Shown here piece after piece: positions 16,276 through 25,478 of a stretch of DNA of 33,111 nt. The DNA is from Acidobacteriaceae bacterium (GTDB lineage: Bacteria; Acidobacteriota; Terriglobia; Terriglobales; Acidobacteriaceae). The number at the start of each line of letters is the position of its first letter. Positions within the stretch are counted from its first letter, which is position 1. Both the position numbers and the translations under genes were made by a program. The notes beneath the pieces were generated by a model that saw only the letters and a program-made list of their open reading frames with translations, did not search any database and was not told the origin of the DNA. Location of the stretch: contig DAIDLI010000183.1 in NCBI GenBank assembly GCA_027449545.1, positions 1 through 33,111 of the forward strand, read 5' to 3'.

Positions 16276-17586
16276 ATGACTGCCCCAGGGAAAACGCCTG
16301 GCGCGCCCGACGGCGCCGCGCCAGCATCCGAGGTCCGTAACGATCCCCGCTGGCATCTTGTCGAACGGATCCTTGTCACCCTTCCTTTTCAGAAGTCCGT
16401 CAACCTGCACGCCCTACTTTCCTATCTTGCCCGGTCTTCGATACAGGGCAAGACCGAGGCCATGACGGAGCGGCAGATTGGCATCGCCGTCTTTGGAAAA
16501 CCTCCTGGGTACAGTCCCGCAGAGGACAGCGCGGTTCGCGTCCACGTACGCCAGCTTCGGCTCCGGCTCCACGAGTATTTCGCCCAGGATGGCAGAAACG
16601 AACCGCTCCGGGTGGATATTCCAAAGGGCTCCTACTCACTCGAGTTCCATGCGGCGGGCACAGAGACTCTGCCTCACCCCAGTCCCCCCCCAGCCCAAGC
16701 GGCCCCTGCTGAATCCCACCGGCCGCGGACTCGCGATCTGCTTTTCTGGGCCGTACTTGCCTGCGCCTTGATTTGCGCCGCTGGCTGGTATCGCGCCGCG
16801 CATGTCGAGGTGCACACTTTTGTGCCCTGGCCGCTCAATACGGTCATGCAGCCTGACCGGCAGACGCGCATAGTCGTCTCCGATGCCAATCTCTCGGCCC
16901 TTCGTCTCCTCGCCCCGAAGGAAATCACGCTCGAGCAGTATCTCCAGCCGGGATTTCGCCAAGATCTGAGGCCCAAGCACTTGGACGAGGGGATGACGCG
17001 CATGATGAACTTCATCTCCGAGTCGGAGCTCACCTCGTTTGCCGATGCGGCCGTGGTGGCCACGCTAGCCAAACTCGCCGGCCCCGCCGCCGACCAGGTG
17101 TCACTCTCCTGGGCGGGCAGCCTGGACCGCCGCGACCTGGAAGACGGCAACTATATATTTGTAGGAAGTTCCGTATCCAATCCCTGGGTGGCCCTGTTTG
17201 CCGACAAGCTGAATTTCCAAGTGGTTGAGGAAAGCGTCGGCGGACGCATGTACTTCCGCAATCGGGCTCCGCAACCAGGCGAGCAGCAGATTTATCAGGC
17301 TCTGGTGAGCACCGGTTCGATGGGCGACGATTACGCCACCATCTCAGTTTTGCCCGGGCCCGCAGGGCAGGGTAACGTCATGATCCTACAAGGCCTTCGC
17401 CAGGAAGGCACCGAAGCATTGAGTATGCTGCTGACGGATTCGGGAGACCGAGCCGCACTGAAAGCCGCCGTGCAGAAAGTGGCGGGCAAATCGCCCTACT
17501 TTGAAGCTTTGATCCGCGCTCGGGCAGTTGCAGGCGCGCCGGTTTCGTCCATCGACATCGTGGCCGCGCGCCGCATTCAGCCTTGA
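16276..17586 (+). CDS. Membrane-anchored winged-helix transcriptional regulator A
   Basis: 436 residues from ATG 16276. Upstream alternatives (TTG 16180, ATG 16234) add unconserved sequence and one would lie before the -10 box. Residues 22-125 form a winged-helix DNA-binding domain of an Acidobacteria-type family: RILVTLPFQKSVNLHALL, then TERQIGIAVFGKPPGYSP, VRVHVRQLRLRLHEYF (likely recognition helix) and the wing hairpin LRVDIPKGSYSLEF. A Pro/Ala linker leads to one TM helix (about 154-172, LLFWAVLACALICAAGW). The remaining 260 residues should be periplasmic and match regulator B at scattered motifs (GNYIFVGSSVSNPW, DDYATISVLPG, GTEALSMLLT). This is a CadC/ToxR-like one-component layout. It is divergent from receptor 1, which is its most likely target. 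The ligand is unknown. Confidence 0.75.
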   Translation: MTAPGKTPGAPDGAAPASEVRNDPRWHLVERILVTLPFQKSVNLHALLSYLARSSIQGKTEAMTERQIGIAVFGKPPGYSPAEDSAVRVHVRQLRLRLHEYFAQDGRNEPLRVDIPKGSYSLEFHAAGTETLPHPSPPPAQAAPAESHRPRTRDLLFWAVLACALICAAGWYRAAHVEVHTFVPWPLNTVMQPDRQTRIVVSDANLSALRLLAPKEITLEQYLQPGFRQDLRPKHLDEGMTRMMNFISESELTSFADAAVVATLAKLAGPAADQVSLSWAGSLDRRDLEDGNYIFVGSSVSNPWVALFADKLNFQVVEESVGGRMYFRNRAPQPGEQQIYQALVSTGSMGDDYATISVLPGPAGQGNVMILQGLRQEGTEALSMLLTDSGDRAALKAAVQKVAGKSPYFEALIRARAVAGAPVSSIDIVAARRIQP

Positions 17587-17603
17587 AGGCTTCTAGGGGC
17601 CGA

Positions 17604-18854
17604 CTACCAGTAATAGACGGCTTCGATACTCGGGGTGCCCGGCTCGCCGTTGATGATCTGCGTACTCAGAACCACCTCGACATTTTTGGCCTTGGTTGAG
17701 GGCTGCTGCGCACGCACCTGTTCGAGGAGGGCCGAGTTGGTCAGAAACTCGCCGGCCGCGATGGTGCCCCCGCGCGCGATACCGGCCGCAATCAGCATCG
17801 GTTCACCGGTAATCTGGTCGGAGAAGCGCGCTACGATGGCGTAGTCGCGATAGTTGTTGGTTTGCACCTGCTGACGCCGATCCAGAACCCAGCGCGCCTT
17901 GTCATGCTGGGCGCTGTCCACGATGCTGAACATCGTCATCTCGGGATTGTTGGCAAAGTGGAAGCGCAGCGGCTTGAGCATGCGCAGCGTCCAGGCATTA
18001 TCGTAGGCGCCAATGACGATCGAGGGGCCATTGCGCAAATCCATCAGATTGGTGGCGTTTTCGCCGCGCAGCGAGTAGTGCTTGCCTGCCGATTGCAGCA
18101 CTCCGGCGATCTTCACAATGGCGCTCAGGTCGTCGATGACTACGGCGGTCAGATTGTCCTGGAGCGTCACCTGGTGGGACGGATCGGCCGCATCACGGAG
18201 GGAAATCGCGGTGTACTCGGTCTGGTCCGCCACACACAGCAGTACTGGGTCGGGCGAGCTAAGGATCGGGTTCCAGAACTCGGCAAACACCGAACTGTGC
18301 GAGGTTCTCCAAACCAGGAAGGCTGCTGCGGCCGCGATCACGATGAGGGCCATCGCCACGGCCAAAACCCACCGCCATCGGGCGCCCGAGGCCTCCCCGC
18401 CCTGCACCGCAACTGAGTGAAGGGCAACCGGTTCGGCCGGGGATAGCGCAGCGTCACCCGGATCAGGATCAGAATGGACCTCAGGAAAATGAAACTGCGG
18501 AACGTATGATCCTGGCGTGAGCGAGAGCCGTACCTCCCGCTCATGTCCGGGTTCCTGATAGTACTGCGCGATTCGCTTGCGCACCTCGCCGGCGGTGACG
18601 CGCACGATCGGGTCCACCGCCGTATCGTAGTCGGCGCCCTTCCCGAAGATCTCTATGCCAATGGTTCGCTCCTTCAGCAGATCCGCCTGGCCGTCGATGG
18701 TGGCCCGGACAATGTAGCGAAGGAACGCCGGAAAACGGCGGCTATGACTGAAATAGGGGGTCGCGAGCAGGCGCTCGAGCTGCGCCAGAATGGCAAACTT
18801 CTCCTCATCCCGAAGTGTTCCGGAGCTGGCCGCGGATTCCAAGGAGACGGTCAT
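17604..18854 (-). CDS. Membrane-anchored winged-helix transcriptional regulator B
   Basis: 416 residues from ATG 18854. A longer TTG frame to 18983 would run through the -10 box and is rejected. The N-terminal winged helix spans about 20-122: LERLLATPYFSHSRRFPAFLRYIV, KERTIGIEIFGKGADYD, DPIVRVTAGEVRKRIAQYY and the wing VRLSLTPGSYVPQF. This fits the family signature better than regulator A does. One TM helix follows (about 161-182, WVLAVAMALIVIAAAAAFLVW), then a periplasmic domain of about 230 residues sharing motifs with regulator A (GPSIVIGAYDNAWTL, RDYAIVARF, GGTIAAGEFLTN). The gene is tail-to-tail with regulator A (17 bp between stops) and divergent from receptor 2, its probable target. 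The two regulators are distant paralogues. Function is inferred from architecture and position. Confidence 0.77.
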   Translation of the reverse strand: MTVSLESAASSGTLRDEEKFAILAQLERLLATPYFSHSRRFPAFLRYIVRATIDGQADLLKERTIGIEIFGKGADYDTAVDPIVRVTAGEVRKRIAQYYQEPGHEREVRLSLTPGSYVPQFHFPEVHSDPDPGDAALSPAEPVALHSVAVQGGEASGARWRWVLAVAMALIVIAAAAAFLVWRTSHSSVFAEFWNPILSSPDPVLLCVADQTEYTAISLRDAADPSHQVTLQDNLTAVVIDDLSAIVKIAGVLQSAGKHYSLRGENATNLMDLRNGPSIVIGAYDNAWTLRMLKPLRFHFANNPEMTMFSIVDSAQHDKARWVLDRRQQVQTNNYRDYAIVARFSDQITGEPMLIAAGIARGGTIAAGEFLTNSALLEQVRAQQPSTKAKNVEVVLSTQIINGEPGTPSIEAVYYW

Positions 18855-18872
18855 AAAAGAGGAGCAGTAGGG

Positions 18873-18878
18873 ATTATA
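18873..18878 (-). promoter_or_regulatory. -10 box of regulator B (TATAAT)
   Basis: A perfect TATAAT on the minus strand ends 18 bases before ATG 18854, with no Shine-Dalgarno between (CTGCTCCTCTTTT). No -35 resembling TTGACA is seen. The leader would be about a dozen bases, as for regulator A. The 253-bp gap (18855-19107) shared with receptor 2 also holds TATACT at 18927-18932, a possible plus-strand -10, and an AT-rich stretch with TTGAATCAA (18932-18940); no stronger operator was recognised. Confidence 0.5.
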
Positions 18879-19107
18879 CCGCTTCTCCAGGTAAATTCCT
18901 CCATCTTTTAGCGAGCGGCAAACTCTTATACTTGAATCAATTAGCCAACGCTTACCTGTTAAGGCAATCACCTTTTGCCGCAAAGCACTGCCAGCTTCTG
19001 TGCGCGACGCCTATAACGGCTACTGTTTTCAGGGGCAAAGGCGGAAGGCGAGGCGGCAGCATCCGCCACGACCGATGCGATGCCTGAAGCAATTTGGAGG
19101 CTACTGT

Positions 19108-22100
19108 ATGAATCTCACCTTACGAGGTATTCCGATCCGGATTTTGGTCCTGATCGCATGCCTGGCGTTGGTACCGACCGCGCTGCGAGCCCAGGTGGGC
19201 AGCGCCGCGTTGAGCGGGGTGGTCCAGGATTCGACCGGCGCGATTGTGCCCGGCGCCACCGCGACTCTGGTCAACGTGCTCAATGGAGCGCAGCGGGCTG
19301 CAGTCGCAAACGGGGAGGGCCTGTTCAGCTTCTCGGCGGTTCCCGCCGGGGATTACACCCTCTCGATCAAGGCTCACGGCTTCAAGGACTACCAACAGAC
19401 CGGCATTCACCTCAATCCGGGCGACAACCAATCCCTTGCCCAGATCAAGCTTGCCGTCGGCTCCGCCAACGAGACGGTGACCGTGCAGGAGAGCGTCAGC
19501 GGCATCCCGCTCGACAGTGGCCAGCTCAGCTCCACCATCTCCTCGGCGGACCTTCAGCGCCTTTCGATGGTCGGCCGTGAGGCCGGCGAGCTGCAGCGCA
19601 CCCTGCCCGGTTTCGCCATCCGCAGCCTGGGTCCGCAGAACGCTGCGCCGGACTTCTCCCAGGTCCAGGTGGGCCAGCCGACCCCCTATGCCTCCAATGG
19701 CGCGCCGGTCGCCGGCATCACCATCAAGCTGGACGGCGCCAACCTGACCGACGCCGGCAACTTCGGCGCTAATCTCCAGAACATCAATCCCTCGTTCGTC
19801 AGCGAAGTCCAGGTCCAGACCTCGAACTTCGGCGCCGATCAGTCGAACGGTCCGGTCGTGATCACCGGCGTCACCAAGTCGGGCACCTCCAAGTACCACG
19901 GTTCGCTCTATACCTTCGCGCGCACCTCTCAGCTCAATTCCAACGACTGGCTGGCGAACTACAACCACATCGCGCGTCCCGACGATCGCTTCATCTATCC
20001 CGGTTTCACCATCAGCGGTCCTGTTCCCCATCTGAAGAAGTTGACGTTCTTCGCGGGTGGCGAATATGACGCGCAACGCAACATCTATGCCTACGGCAGC
20101 TCCGGAAGCGCCATCATCCACGCGCTGGTGCCTACCGCGGCGATGCGGAAGGGCGACTTCAGCACCGCGGCCCTTTCGAACTACCTTGGGCCCATGCTGA
20201 CCAACGGCAGCTACGCTACCTTCAACACGGCGCCCACCGTGGGGGACGACGGATCGTCCTTAAGCAACGGCAACATCGCCGCCTTCTTGAATCCCGGCGC
20301 CATGGCGCTGGTGAACGGCACCTTGCCGCTGCCGACGCGCGCCACCGGCACCGACGGCTATAACTACGACCAGCTCGACCTGGTGAACAATAACGTCACC
20401 CAGATCGCCACGCGCGTGGACTACGACATCAACCCCAACAACATCTTCTTTGTGCGCTACAGCTATGAGAAGGGCAAGCAGGGACAGCCGCTGGTGCCCT
20501 ATTACGCGCCCACCAGCGTCATGGGCGAGGTGAACACGCCCGGCTACGGCGTCAACAACAACACCTTCACGCACAGCGCCTCGGCCAATTACGTGCACGT
20601 ATTCTCGGCCACCATGACCAACGAGCTGTACGCATCGCTCACCAAGTTCCGCGAGTCCTTTGCCGCTCGCACCATCTCCGCACTGCAAAAGTCGGCCATC
20701 AATTATCCCTACAACGGCGCCTTCGACAACAAGGACACGCAATATCCGCAGCTCGGCACCTATACGACCTACGGCGGTTTGCCGCTCGGCCTGTGGCCTG
20801 ACTACTCCAACAATCCGCTGGAGCTCAAGAAGCTGCAACCCAACTTCGGCGACAACCTGACCAAGGTGTGGGGCCAACATACCGTCAAGGTGGGCTTCTT
20901 CTCGCAGCGCACCACCAACAATCAGACGGCCACCAATCCCGCCACCAACGGCATCATTCAGAACTACTACTTCGGCCCCGCGGGCGCGCAGTTCTTTGAC
21001 TATAACGGCACCTATCCTGACGGTTCGCCCGCCTTCGGCAACCCGCACTACAATAGCGGCAACGCGCTGGCCAACTTCTTCGAAGGCCAGATTCAGGACT
21101 GGCACCAGCAGAACTTTAATCCCTACACCAACCTCTATTTCTGGGATACGGACGCCTATGGAATGGACACCTGGCGCGTGACGCCGCGGGTGGTCTTCAG
21201 CTTCGGCGTGCGCCTGAGCAAGATGAGCGCCTGGGAGGATGCGCACGGCATCGGCGCGGCCATCTGGGACGCCAGTCTGTACAACACCCCCTACGACGCC
21301 ACCAAGAACCCGCTGCCCGGCCTCACTTGGCACCAGGTCACACCGTCGGTTCCCAACGCTGGCGTGAAGGCGCCGCCGCTCTACTGGGAGCCGCGCGGCG
21401 GCTTCGCCTTCGATGTGTTCGGCAACGGCAAGACGGTGCTCCGCGGAGGCGCCGGCATGTATCGCTTCCACGATTCCGTGGTAGACGTGACCAACGAATT
21501 CTCCGAAGCCATGAATGTTCGTTATACCGATCTGCAAGGCTTTGGCGGCAACACGCTTGAAGGCGTCAACAGCCTGCACCTCAATCCCACCACCTACGGC
21601 AATGCCGGTCCGGGGAGCACCGAGACCTACATTCCGCCTTCGACCATCTACGGCCTCGACCCCAAGGACAACAAGGAACCGATCACCAACAATTACTCGC
21701 TGAGCGTGGCCCAGCAGATGCGTGGCAACTGGATCCTGCAAGTGTCCTACGTGGGCAACAACAGCAACTCGCTGATGGACAACGGCACCACGCAAGCCGT
21801 CGTGCTCGACAACATCAATGCATTGCCGGTTGGCGCGCTGTTTACGCCGGCGGCAGCCGCGGCCATCAACGCCAAAGCGCCCGGCGCCTGCGACCCCACG
21901 GGCTGCACCCCGTGGCAAGCCGGAAGTCTTGACACCATCTACAACTATCCGGGTGACAAGTCCATCCAGAACGCGCGCACCTACAACCGCTACAACCAGA
22001 TTCTAGTGCCCGAACACAACACCTACGCCAACTACAACGCCCTGCAGATCGAAGCCGTCAAGCAGGCCGGCCCGCTGAACTTCAACGCCAACTACACCTT

Positions 22101-22845
22101 CTCCAAGGCGCTCGGCATCCTCGGCTCCTCCGCTGACTTCAACTGGACCGCGGGCATCGATCCCTTCAACCTGGCTGCGAACTACGGCCCGATGAACTTC
22201 GATCGCACCCAGGTGCTCAACCTGAGCTACTCTTACCAACTCGGCAAGATCAGTTCAGAGCACCTGCTTGGCGGCCTTATCAACCAATGGCTCGTCTCCG
22301 GGATTACCAATATCCAGAGCGGCCCGAATATGCAGACCGGCGTCAGCGCTTCGCCCGGCTATTACGTGCAGGGCAACATCGGCCAGGGCGCCACCGCCTA
22401 CGGCGTCAGCAACACCACCATCCTGGGCACGCCGGACGTCAACCTGCAGCCCACGCTGAAGTGCAATCCGAAGTCGAACCTCGGCTCCCACCAGTACCTC
22501 AATGCCTCATGCTTTGGGTTGCCGGCTACCGGCACCAACGGCGTTTACATTGAGCCTTACGCCCACGGACCGGCCTTCTTCGACAGCGATCTCGCCATCG
22601 AGAAGGGCTTCGGTCTAGGCGAAGGGCGCAACCTGCATCTGCGCATTGCCGGCTTCAACTTCCTCAACCATCCGCTCAACAGCTTCGGCACCGGCTACGC
22701 GTCGCAGACCACGTTGCTGCTCAGCAACACCTCCCCGAACGCCACGCCAACCTCAGCAACGTACGTTCCCTCAGGACAGTTCGGCTCCGCTCCGCAAAAA
22801 CTGGGCCGCCGCCTGATGGAAGTCTCAGCCAGATTCAGTTTTTAG
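19108..22845 (+). CDS. Oar-like TonB-dependent receptor 2 with carboxypeptidase-regulatory-like domain
   Basis: 1245 residues. ATG 19108 is preceded by GGAGG at proper spacing and starts a standard signal peptide (IRILVLIACLALVPTALRA, cleavage near residue 28). The Oar/CarboxypepD_reg domain occupies about 32-118 (LSGVVQDSTGAIVPGATATL, GLFSFSAVPAGDYTLSIKAHGFK). The plug follows (VQESVSGIPLDSGQLSSTIS, DGANLTDAGNFGANLQNINPSFV) and then a long barrel ending LMEVSARFSF. It is similar in length and plan to receptor 1 but clearly divergent, which suggests a different ligand. It heads cluster 2 (GH31, GH71) and is divergent from regulator B. A good terminator follows, so the receptor can be made without the enzymes. 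Confidence 0.9.
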   Translation: MNLTLRGIPIRILVLIACLALVPTALRAQVGSAALSGVVQDSTGAIVPGATATLVNVLNGAQRAAVANGEGLFSFSAVPAGDYTLSIKAHGFKDYQQTGIHLNPGDNQSLAQIKLAVGSANETVTVQESVSGIPLDSGQLSSTISSADLQRLSMVGREAGELQRTLPGFAIRSLGPQNAAPDFSQVQVGQPTPYASNGAPVAGITIKLDGANLTDAGNFGANLQNINPSFVSEVQVQTSNFGADQSNGPVVITGVTKSGTSKYHGSLYTFARTSQLNSNDWLANYNHIARPDDRFIYPGFTISGPVPHLKKLTFFAGGEYDAQRNIYAYGSSGSAIIHALVPTAAMRKGDFSTAALSNYLGPMLTNGSYATFNTAPTVGDDGSSLSNGNIAAFLNPGAMALVNGTLPLPTRATGTDGYNYDQLDLVNNNVTQIATRVDYDINPNNIFFVRYSYEKGKQGQPLVPYYAPTSVMGEVNTPGYGVNNNTFTHSASANYVHVFSATMTNELYASLTKFRESFAARTISALQKSAINYPYNGAFDNKDTQYPQLGTYTTYGGLPLGLWPDYSNNPLELKKLQPNFGDNLTKVWGQHTVKVGFFSQRTTNNQTATNPATNGIIQNYYFGPAGAQFFDYNGTYPDGSPAFGNPHYNSGNALANFFEGQIQDWHQQNFNPYTNLYFWDTDAYGMDTWRVTPRVVFSFGVRLSKMSAWEDAHGIGAAIWDASLYNTPYDATKNPLPGLTWHQVTPSVPNAGVKAPPLYWEPRGGFAFDVFGNGKTVLRGGAGMYRFHDSVVDVTNEFSEAMNVRYTDLQGFGGNTLEGVNSLHLNPTTYGNAGPGSTETYIPPSTIYGLDPKDNKEPITNNYSLSVAQQMRGNWILQVSYVGNNSNSLMDNGTTQAVVLDNINALPVGALFTPAAAAAINAKAPGACDPTGCTPWQAGSLDTIYNYPGDKSIQNARTYNRYNQILVPEHNTYANYNALQIEAVKQAGPLNFNANYTFSKALGILGSSADFNWTAGIDPFNLAANYGPMNFDRTQVLNLSYSYQLGKISSEHLLGGLINQWLVSGITNIQSGPNMQTGVSASPGYYVQGNIGQGATAYGVSNTTILGTPDVNLQPTLKCNPKSNLGSHQYLNASCFGLPATGTNGVYIEPYAHGPAFFDSDLAIEKGFGLGEGRNLHLRIAGFNFLNHPLNSFGTGYASQTTLLLSNTSPNATPTSATYVPSGQFGSAPQKLGRRLMEVSARFSF

Positions 22846-22852
22846 CTGGAGA

Positions 22853-22888
22853 GGGGCGGCAGCCACCACGCTGCCGCCTCGCTTTTTC
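22853..22888 (+). terminator. Intrinsic terminator after TonB receptor 2
   Basis: GGCGGCAG (22855-22862) pairs with CTGCCGCC (22871-22878) around an 8-base loop; two further pairs (one G-T) extend the stem. GCTTTTTCGTT follows. Together with the promoter candidate at 22909 it separates receptor 2 from the GH31 gene. Confidence 0.75.
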
Positions 22889-22908
22889 GTTCTCAGCATC
22901 ACCCGTCA

Positions 22909-22938
22909 TTGCACGATTCCATCACACCGTTGCATAAT
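22909..22938 (+). promoter_or_regulatory. Candidate sigma-70 promoter of the GH31-GH71 pair
   Basis: TTGCAC (22909-22914), an 18-bp spacer and CATAAT (22933-22938) lie between the receptor terminator and the GH31 start. The start site would fall near 22945, about 10 bases before the ATG at 22956, where no clear Shine-Dalgarno is seen. Confidence 0.5.
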
Positions 22939-22955
22939 CGATCGGACTCATAGCC

Positions 22956-25463
22956 ATGCGTGAACGTTTTCTGCTCTTCTGTGCGGCGGCGCTTCTTTGT
23001 GCGCTGCCAATGTCTTCCCGGGCTCAGGAGCATTCGCTCGGCTCCCTCGCCAGCGCCACTTCCCTGCCCAACGGCATCCGCATTCAGGCCAGCAGCGGCG
23101 GCGTGGAGCAGATTGTGGCGCTGCGCGGCGACATCATCCGGGTTCGCGCTGCCGCGACCGCTACACTTCCGGAAGACGCCTCCTGGGCGGTTGCGGAGAC
23201 CACCCGCAAAAGCTCGGTTCCCGTTGAGCGCGAGGACACCGCCTCAACGGTTGGATTCCGCACCGGCGCCGTCCACGTCAGCGTCGCGCGCGCCGATCTG
23301 CGCCTGACAGTGCGCAGCAACCACGGCCGCATCCTCTTCGCGGAATCCGCTCCGCTCAGTTTCGATGGCTCTTCGTTCCGCATCTCCGAAACCATGCCCG
23401 CCGACGAGCACTACTTCGGTCTGGGCGACAAGGCCGGTCCGCTCGATCGCCGCAACCGCGCTTTCACGCTTTGGAACACCGATTCTTATCGCTACCAGGA
23501 ATCGACCGACCCGCTCTACAAGTCCATTCCCTTCTTCCTCACCTTCCGCAAAGGCCACGCCGCGGGGCTCTTTCTCGACAACACCTGGCGCTCCAGCTTT
23601 GATTTCGGCAAGGCCTCGGCGACCTCCTACTCCTTTGGCGCCGCCGGCGGACCCGTGAATTACTACATCCTCGCAGGCCCCACGCCGCACCAGGTGATTG
23701 AAGCTTACGCGTGGCTGACCGGCAAGCCGCCGCTGCCGCCGCGTTGGATGCTGGGCTTCCAGCAGTCGCGCTACTCCTACACGCCGCAATCGCGGCTGAT
23801 GGAGATTGCCACGCGCCTGCGCGCCGACCGCATTCCCGCCGACGCCCTCTACCTCGACATCGATTTTCAGGACCGCAACCGCCCCTTCACGATCGATACC
23901 AAGACCTTCCCGGATATGCCAGGCGCGCTTGCCAAACTGCATAAGATGGGCTTCCATGTCGTAGCCATCACCGACCTGCACATTGCCAAGGTCCCCGGTT
24001 ATGCGCCCTATGACAGCGGCATCGCCGGCGACCATTTCGTTCACAATCCCGACGGCTCCGTGTACATAGGCTCGGTTTGGCCCGGCCCCAGTGCCTTCCC
24101 AGACTTTACCCAAGCCTCCACGAGGGTGTGGTGGGGAACGCTGTACAAGAACTTCGTGAACATCGGCTTCGATGGCTTCTGGAACGACATGAACGAGCCC
24201 TCGGTATTCGACTCGCCTACTGGAACCATGCCGCTCGATGTGGTGCATCGCATCGATGAGCCGGGCATGGCGAAGCGCACCGCGACCCATGCCGAGATTC
24301 ACAACGTCTACGGCATGGAGAACTCGCGCGCCACCTATGACGGCCTGCGCGCACTCGAACCCATCGTGCGCCCTTTCGTCCTGACGCGCGCCAGTTATGC
24401 GGGCGGGCAGCGCTATGCCGCTACCTGGACCGGAGACAACTCCAGCACCTGGAATCATCTGCGCATGACCACTCCGATGATCGAAAGCCTTGGCCTCAGC
24501 GGCTTCTCCTTCACCGGCGCCGATGTGGGCGGGTTTGCCGGCTCGGCAACTCCCGACCTGCTTACCAAATGGCTTGAGGTCGCTGCCTTTCAGCCCATTG
24601 ATCGCGATCACACAGAGAAAGGCTCCGCCAATCAGGAGCCGTGGGTGGGCGGAATCGCGCAGGAAAACATCCGCCGTAGCTTCATCGAAGAACGCTATCG
24701 GCTGATGCCGTATCTCTACACACTTGCCGAGGAAAGCGCGAGCAAGGGGCTGCCCATGGTTCGCCCGCTCTTCCTCGATTACCCCACCGCCGCGCGCGAT
24801 GGGCACCCGCTCGATCTCGACAACGGTGCGGAGTTTCTGCTCGGCCACGACCTCCTTGTCGCGCCCGCGCCCTACCCCGAAGCGCCCGATGACTACACGG
24901 TCGAGTTTCCTACCGCGGCCTGGTACGACTTCTGGACCGGTGCTCGCGTGCCGCAGCCGGCGCCTGTCGATCCTCCGCCCAACGCGCCGCCAGCCGCCAC
25001 CGCATTGGTTCCGCTCCACACCCAGGTGCATCCCACACTCGGCAACCTGCCCGTCTATGTGCGCGCGGGTTCCATCCTGCCCATGCAGCCGCTTGTCCAA
25101 AGCACGGGTGAGACGCCGCATGGCCCACTCACGCTGCGTGTGTATGCCGGCGATGATTGCCGCGGCTCCCTCTATACAGACGACGGTCAGAGCTTCGCCT
25201 ACCAGCGCGGCGATTTTCTGCGAATGAGCTTCACCTGCTCGGTCACGCCGCACGGCATCGCCATCCACGTGTCCCAGCATGAAGGCAGCTACATCCCGTG
25301 GTGGAAGAGCCTGCGCGTGGAGGTCTACGGCTTTACGCCTGCTCGCCAAGCAGTTCTGGTCGACGGAAAACAATCGCCGACGACTGCAGTCCAGCACGGC
25401 GATCGCTATGTCGCTGTCACCGTGCCCGATTCAGCCGCTGGCACATCCATCGAGATCCAGTGA
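22956..25463 (+). CDS. Secreted GH31 alpha-glucosidase-like enzyme
   Basis: 835 residues with a signal peptide (FLLFCAAALLCALPMSSRAQ). GH31 motifs are in order: an N-terminal beta-sandwich (HYFGLGDKAGPLDRR), LYLDIDFQDR (298-307), the catalytic nucleophile Asp411 in DGFWNDMNEP, the acid/base Asp494 in WTGDNSSTW, and FTGADVGGFAG. YRLMPYLYTL and a proximal and distal C-terminal beta domain complete the fold. GH31 enzymes retain configuration and remove alpha-linked glucose (alpha-1,4, -1,3, -1,6) or alpha-xylose; specificity cannot be fixed here. Beside a GH71 alpha-1,3-glucanase, a role in hydrolysing nigero-oligosaccharides to glucose is plausible. The GH71 gene starts 15 bp after its stop, indicating an operon. 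Confidence 0.92.
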   Translation: MRERFLLFCAAALLCALPMSSRAQEHSLGSLASATSLPNGIRIQASSGGVEQIVALRGDIIRVRAAATATLPEDASWAVAETTRKSSVPVEREDTASTVGFRTGAVHVSVARADLRLTVRSNHGRILFAESAPLSFDGSSFRISETMPADEHYFGLGDKAGPLDRRNRAFTLWNTDSYRYQESTDPLYKSIPFFLTFRKGHAAGLFLDNTWRSSFDFGKASATSYSFGAAGGPVNYYILAGPTPHQVIEAYAWLTGKPPLPPRWMLGFQQSRYSYTPQSRLMEIATRLRADRIPADALYLDIDFQDRNRPFTIDTKTFPDMPGALAKLHKMGFHVVAITDLHIAKVPGYAPYDSGIAGDHFVHNPDGSVYIGSVWPGPSAFPDFTQASTRVWWGTLYKNFVNIGFDGFWNDMNEPSVFDSPTGTMPLDVVHRIDEPGMAKRTATHAEIHNVYGMENSRATYDGLRALEPIVRPFVLTRASYAGGQRYAATWTGDNSSTWNHLRMTTPMIESLGLSGFSFTGADVGGFAGSATPDLLTKWLEVAAFQPIDRDHTEKGSANQEPWVGGIAQENIRRSFIEERYRLMPYLYTLAEESASKGLPMVRPLFLDYPTAARDGHPLDLDNGAEFLLGHDLLVAPAPYPEAPDDYTVEFPTAAWYDFWTGARVPQPAPVDPPPNAPPAATALVPLHTQVHPTLGNLPVYVRAGSILPMQPLVQSTGETPHGPLTLRVYAGDDCRGSLYTDDGQSFAYQRGDFLRMSFTCSVTPHGIAIHVSQHEGSYIPWWKSLRVEVYGFTPARQAVLVDGKQSPTTAVQHGDRYVAVTVPDSAAGTSIEIQ

Positions 25464-25478
25464 TAACCTGCCGGTAGC

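Noticed and set aside
17578..17590. Small palindrome AGCCTTGAAGGCT at the stop of regulator A, as a bidirectional terminator
   Set aside because: The stem is only 5 bp with a 3-base loop and no T-run follows on either strand.
18961..19107. Possible riboswitch in the TonB receptor 2 leader
   Set aside because: Short stems (GGCAA/TTGCC, GGCGG/CCGCC) are present but no known aptamer core, such as the cobalamin B12-box, is recognisable.
20260..21918. 552-codon open frame on the minus strand opposite TonB receptor 2
   Set aside because: Shadow of the receptor; low-complexity Val/Gly/Arg composition and no Shine-Dalgarno.
23244..25397. 717-codon open frame on the minus strand opposite GH31
   Set aside because: All GH31 catalytic motifs are on the plus strand; the antisense frame has no start signal or recognisable fold.
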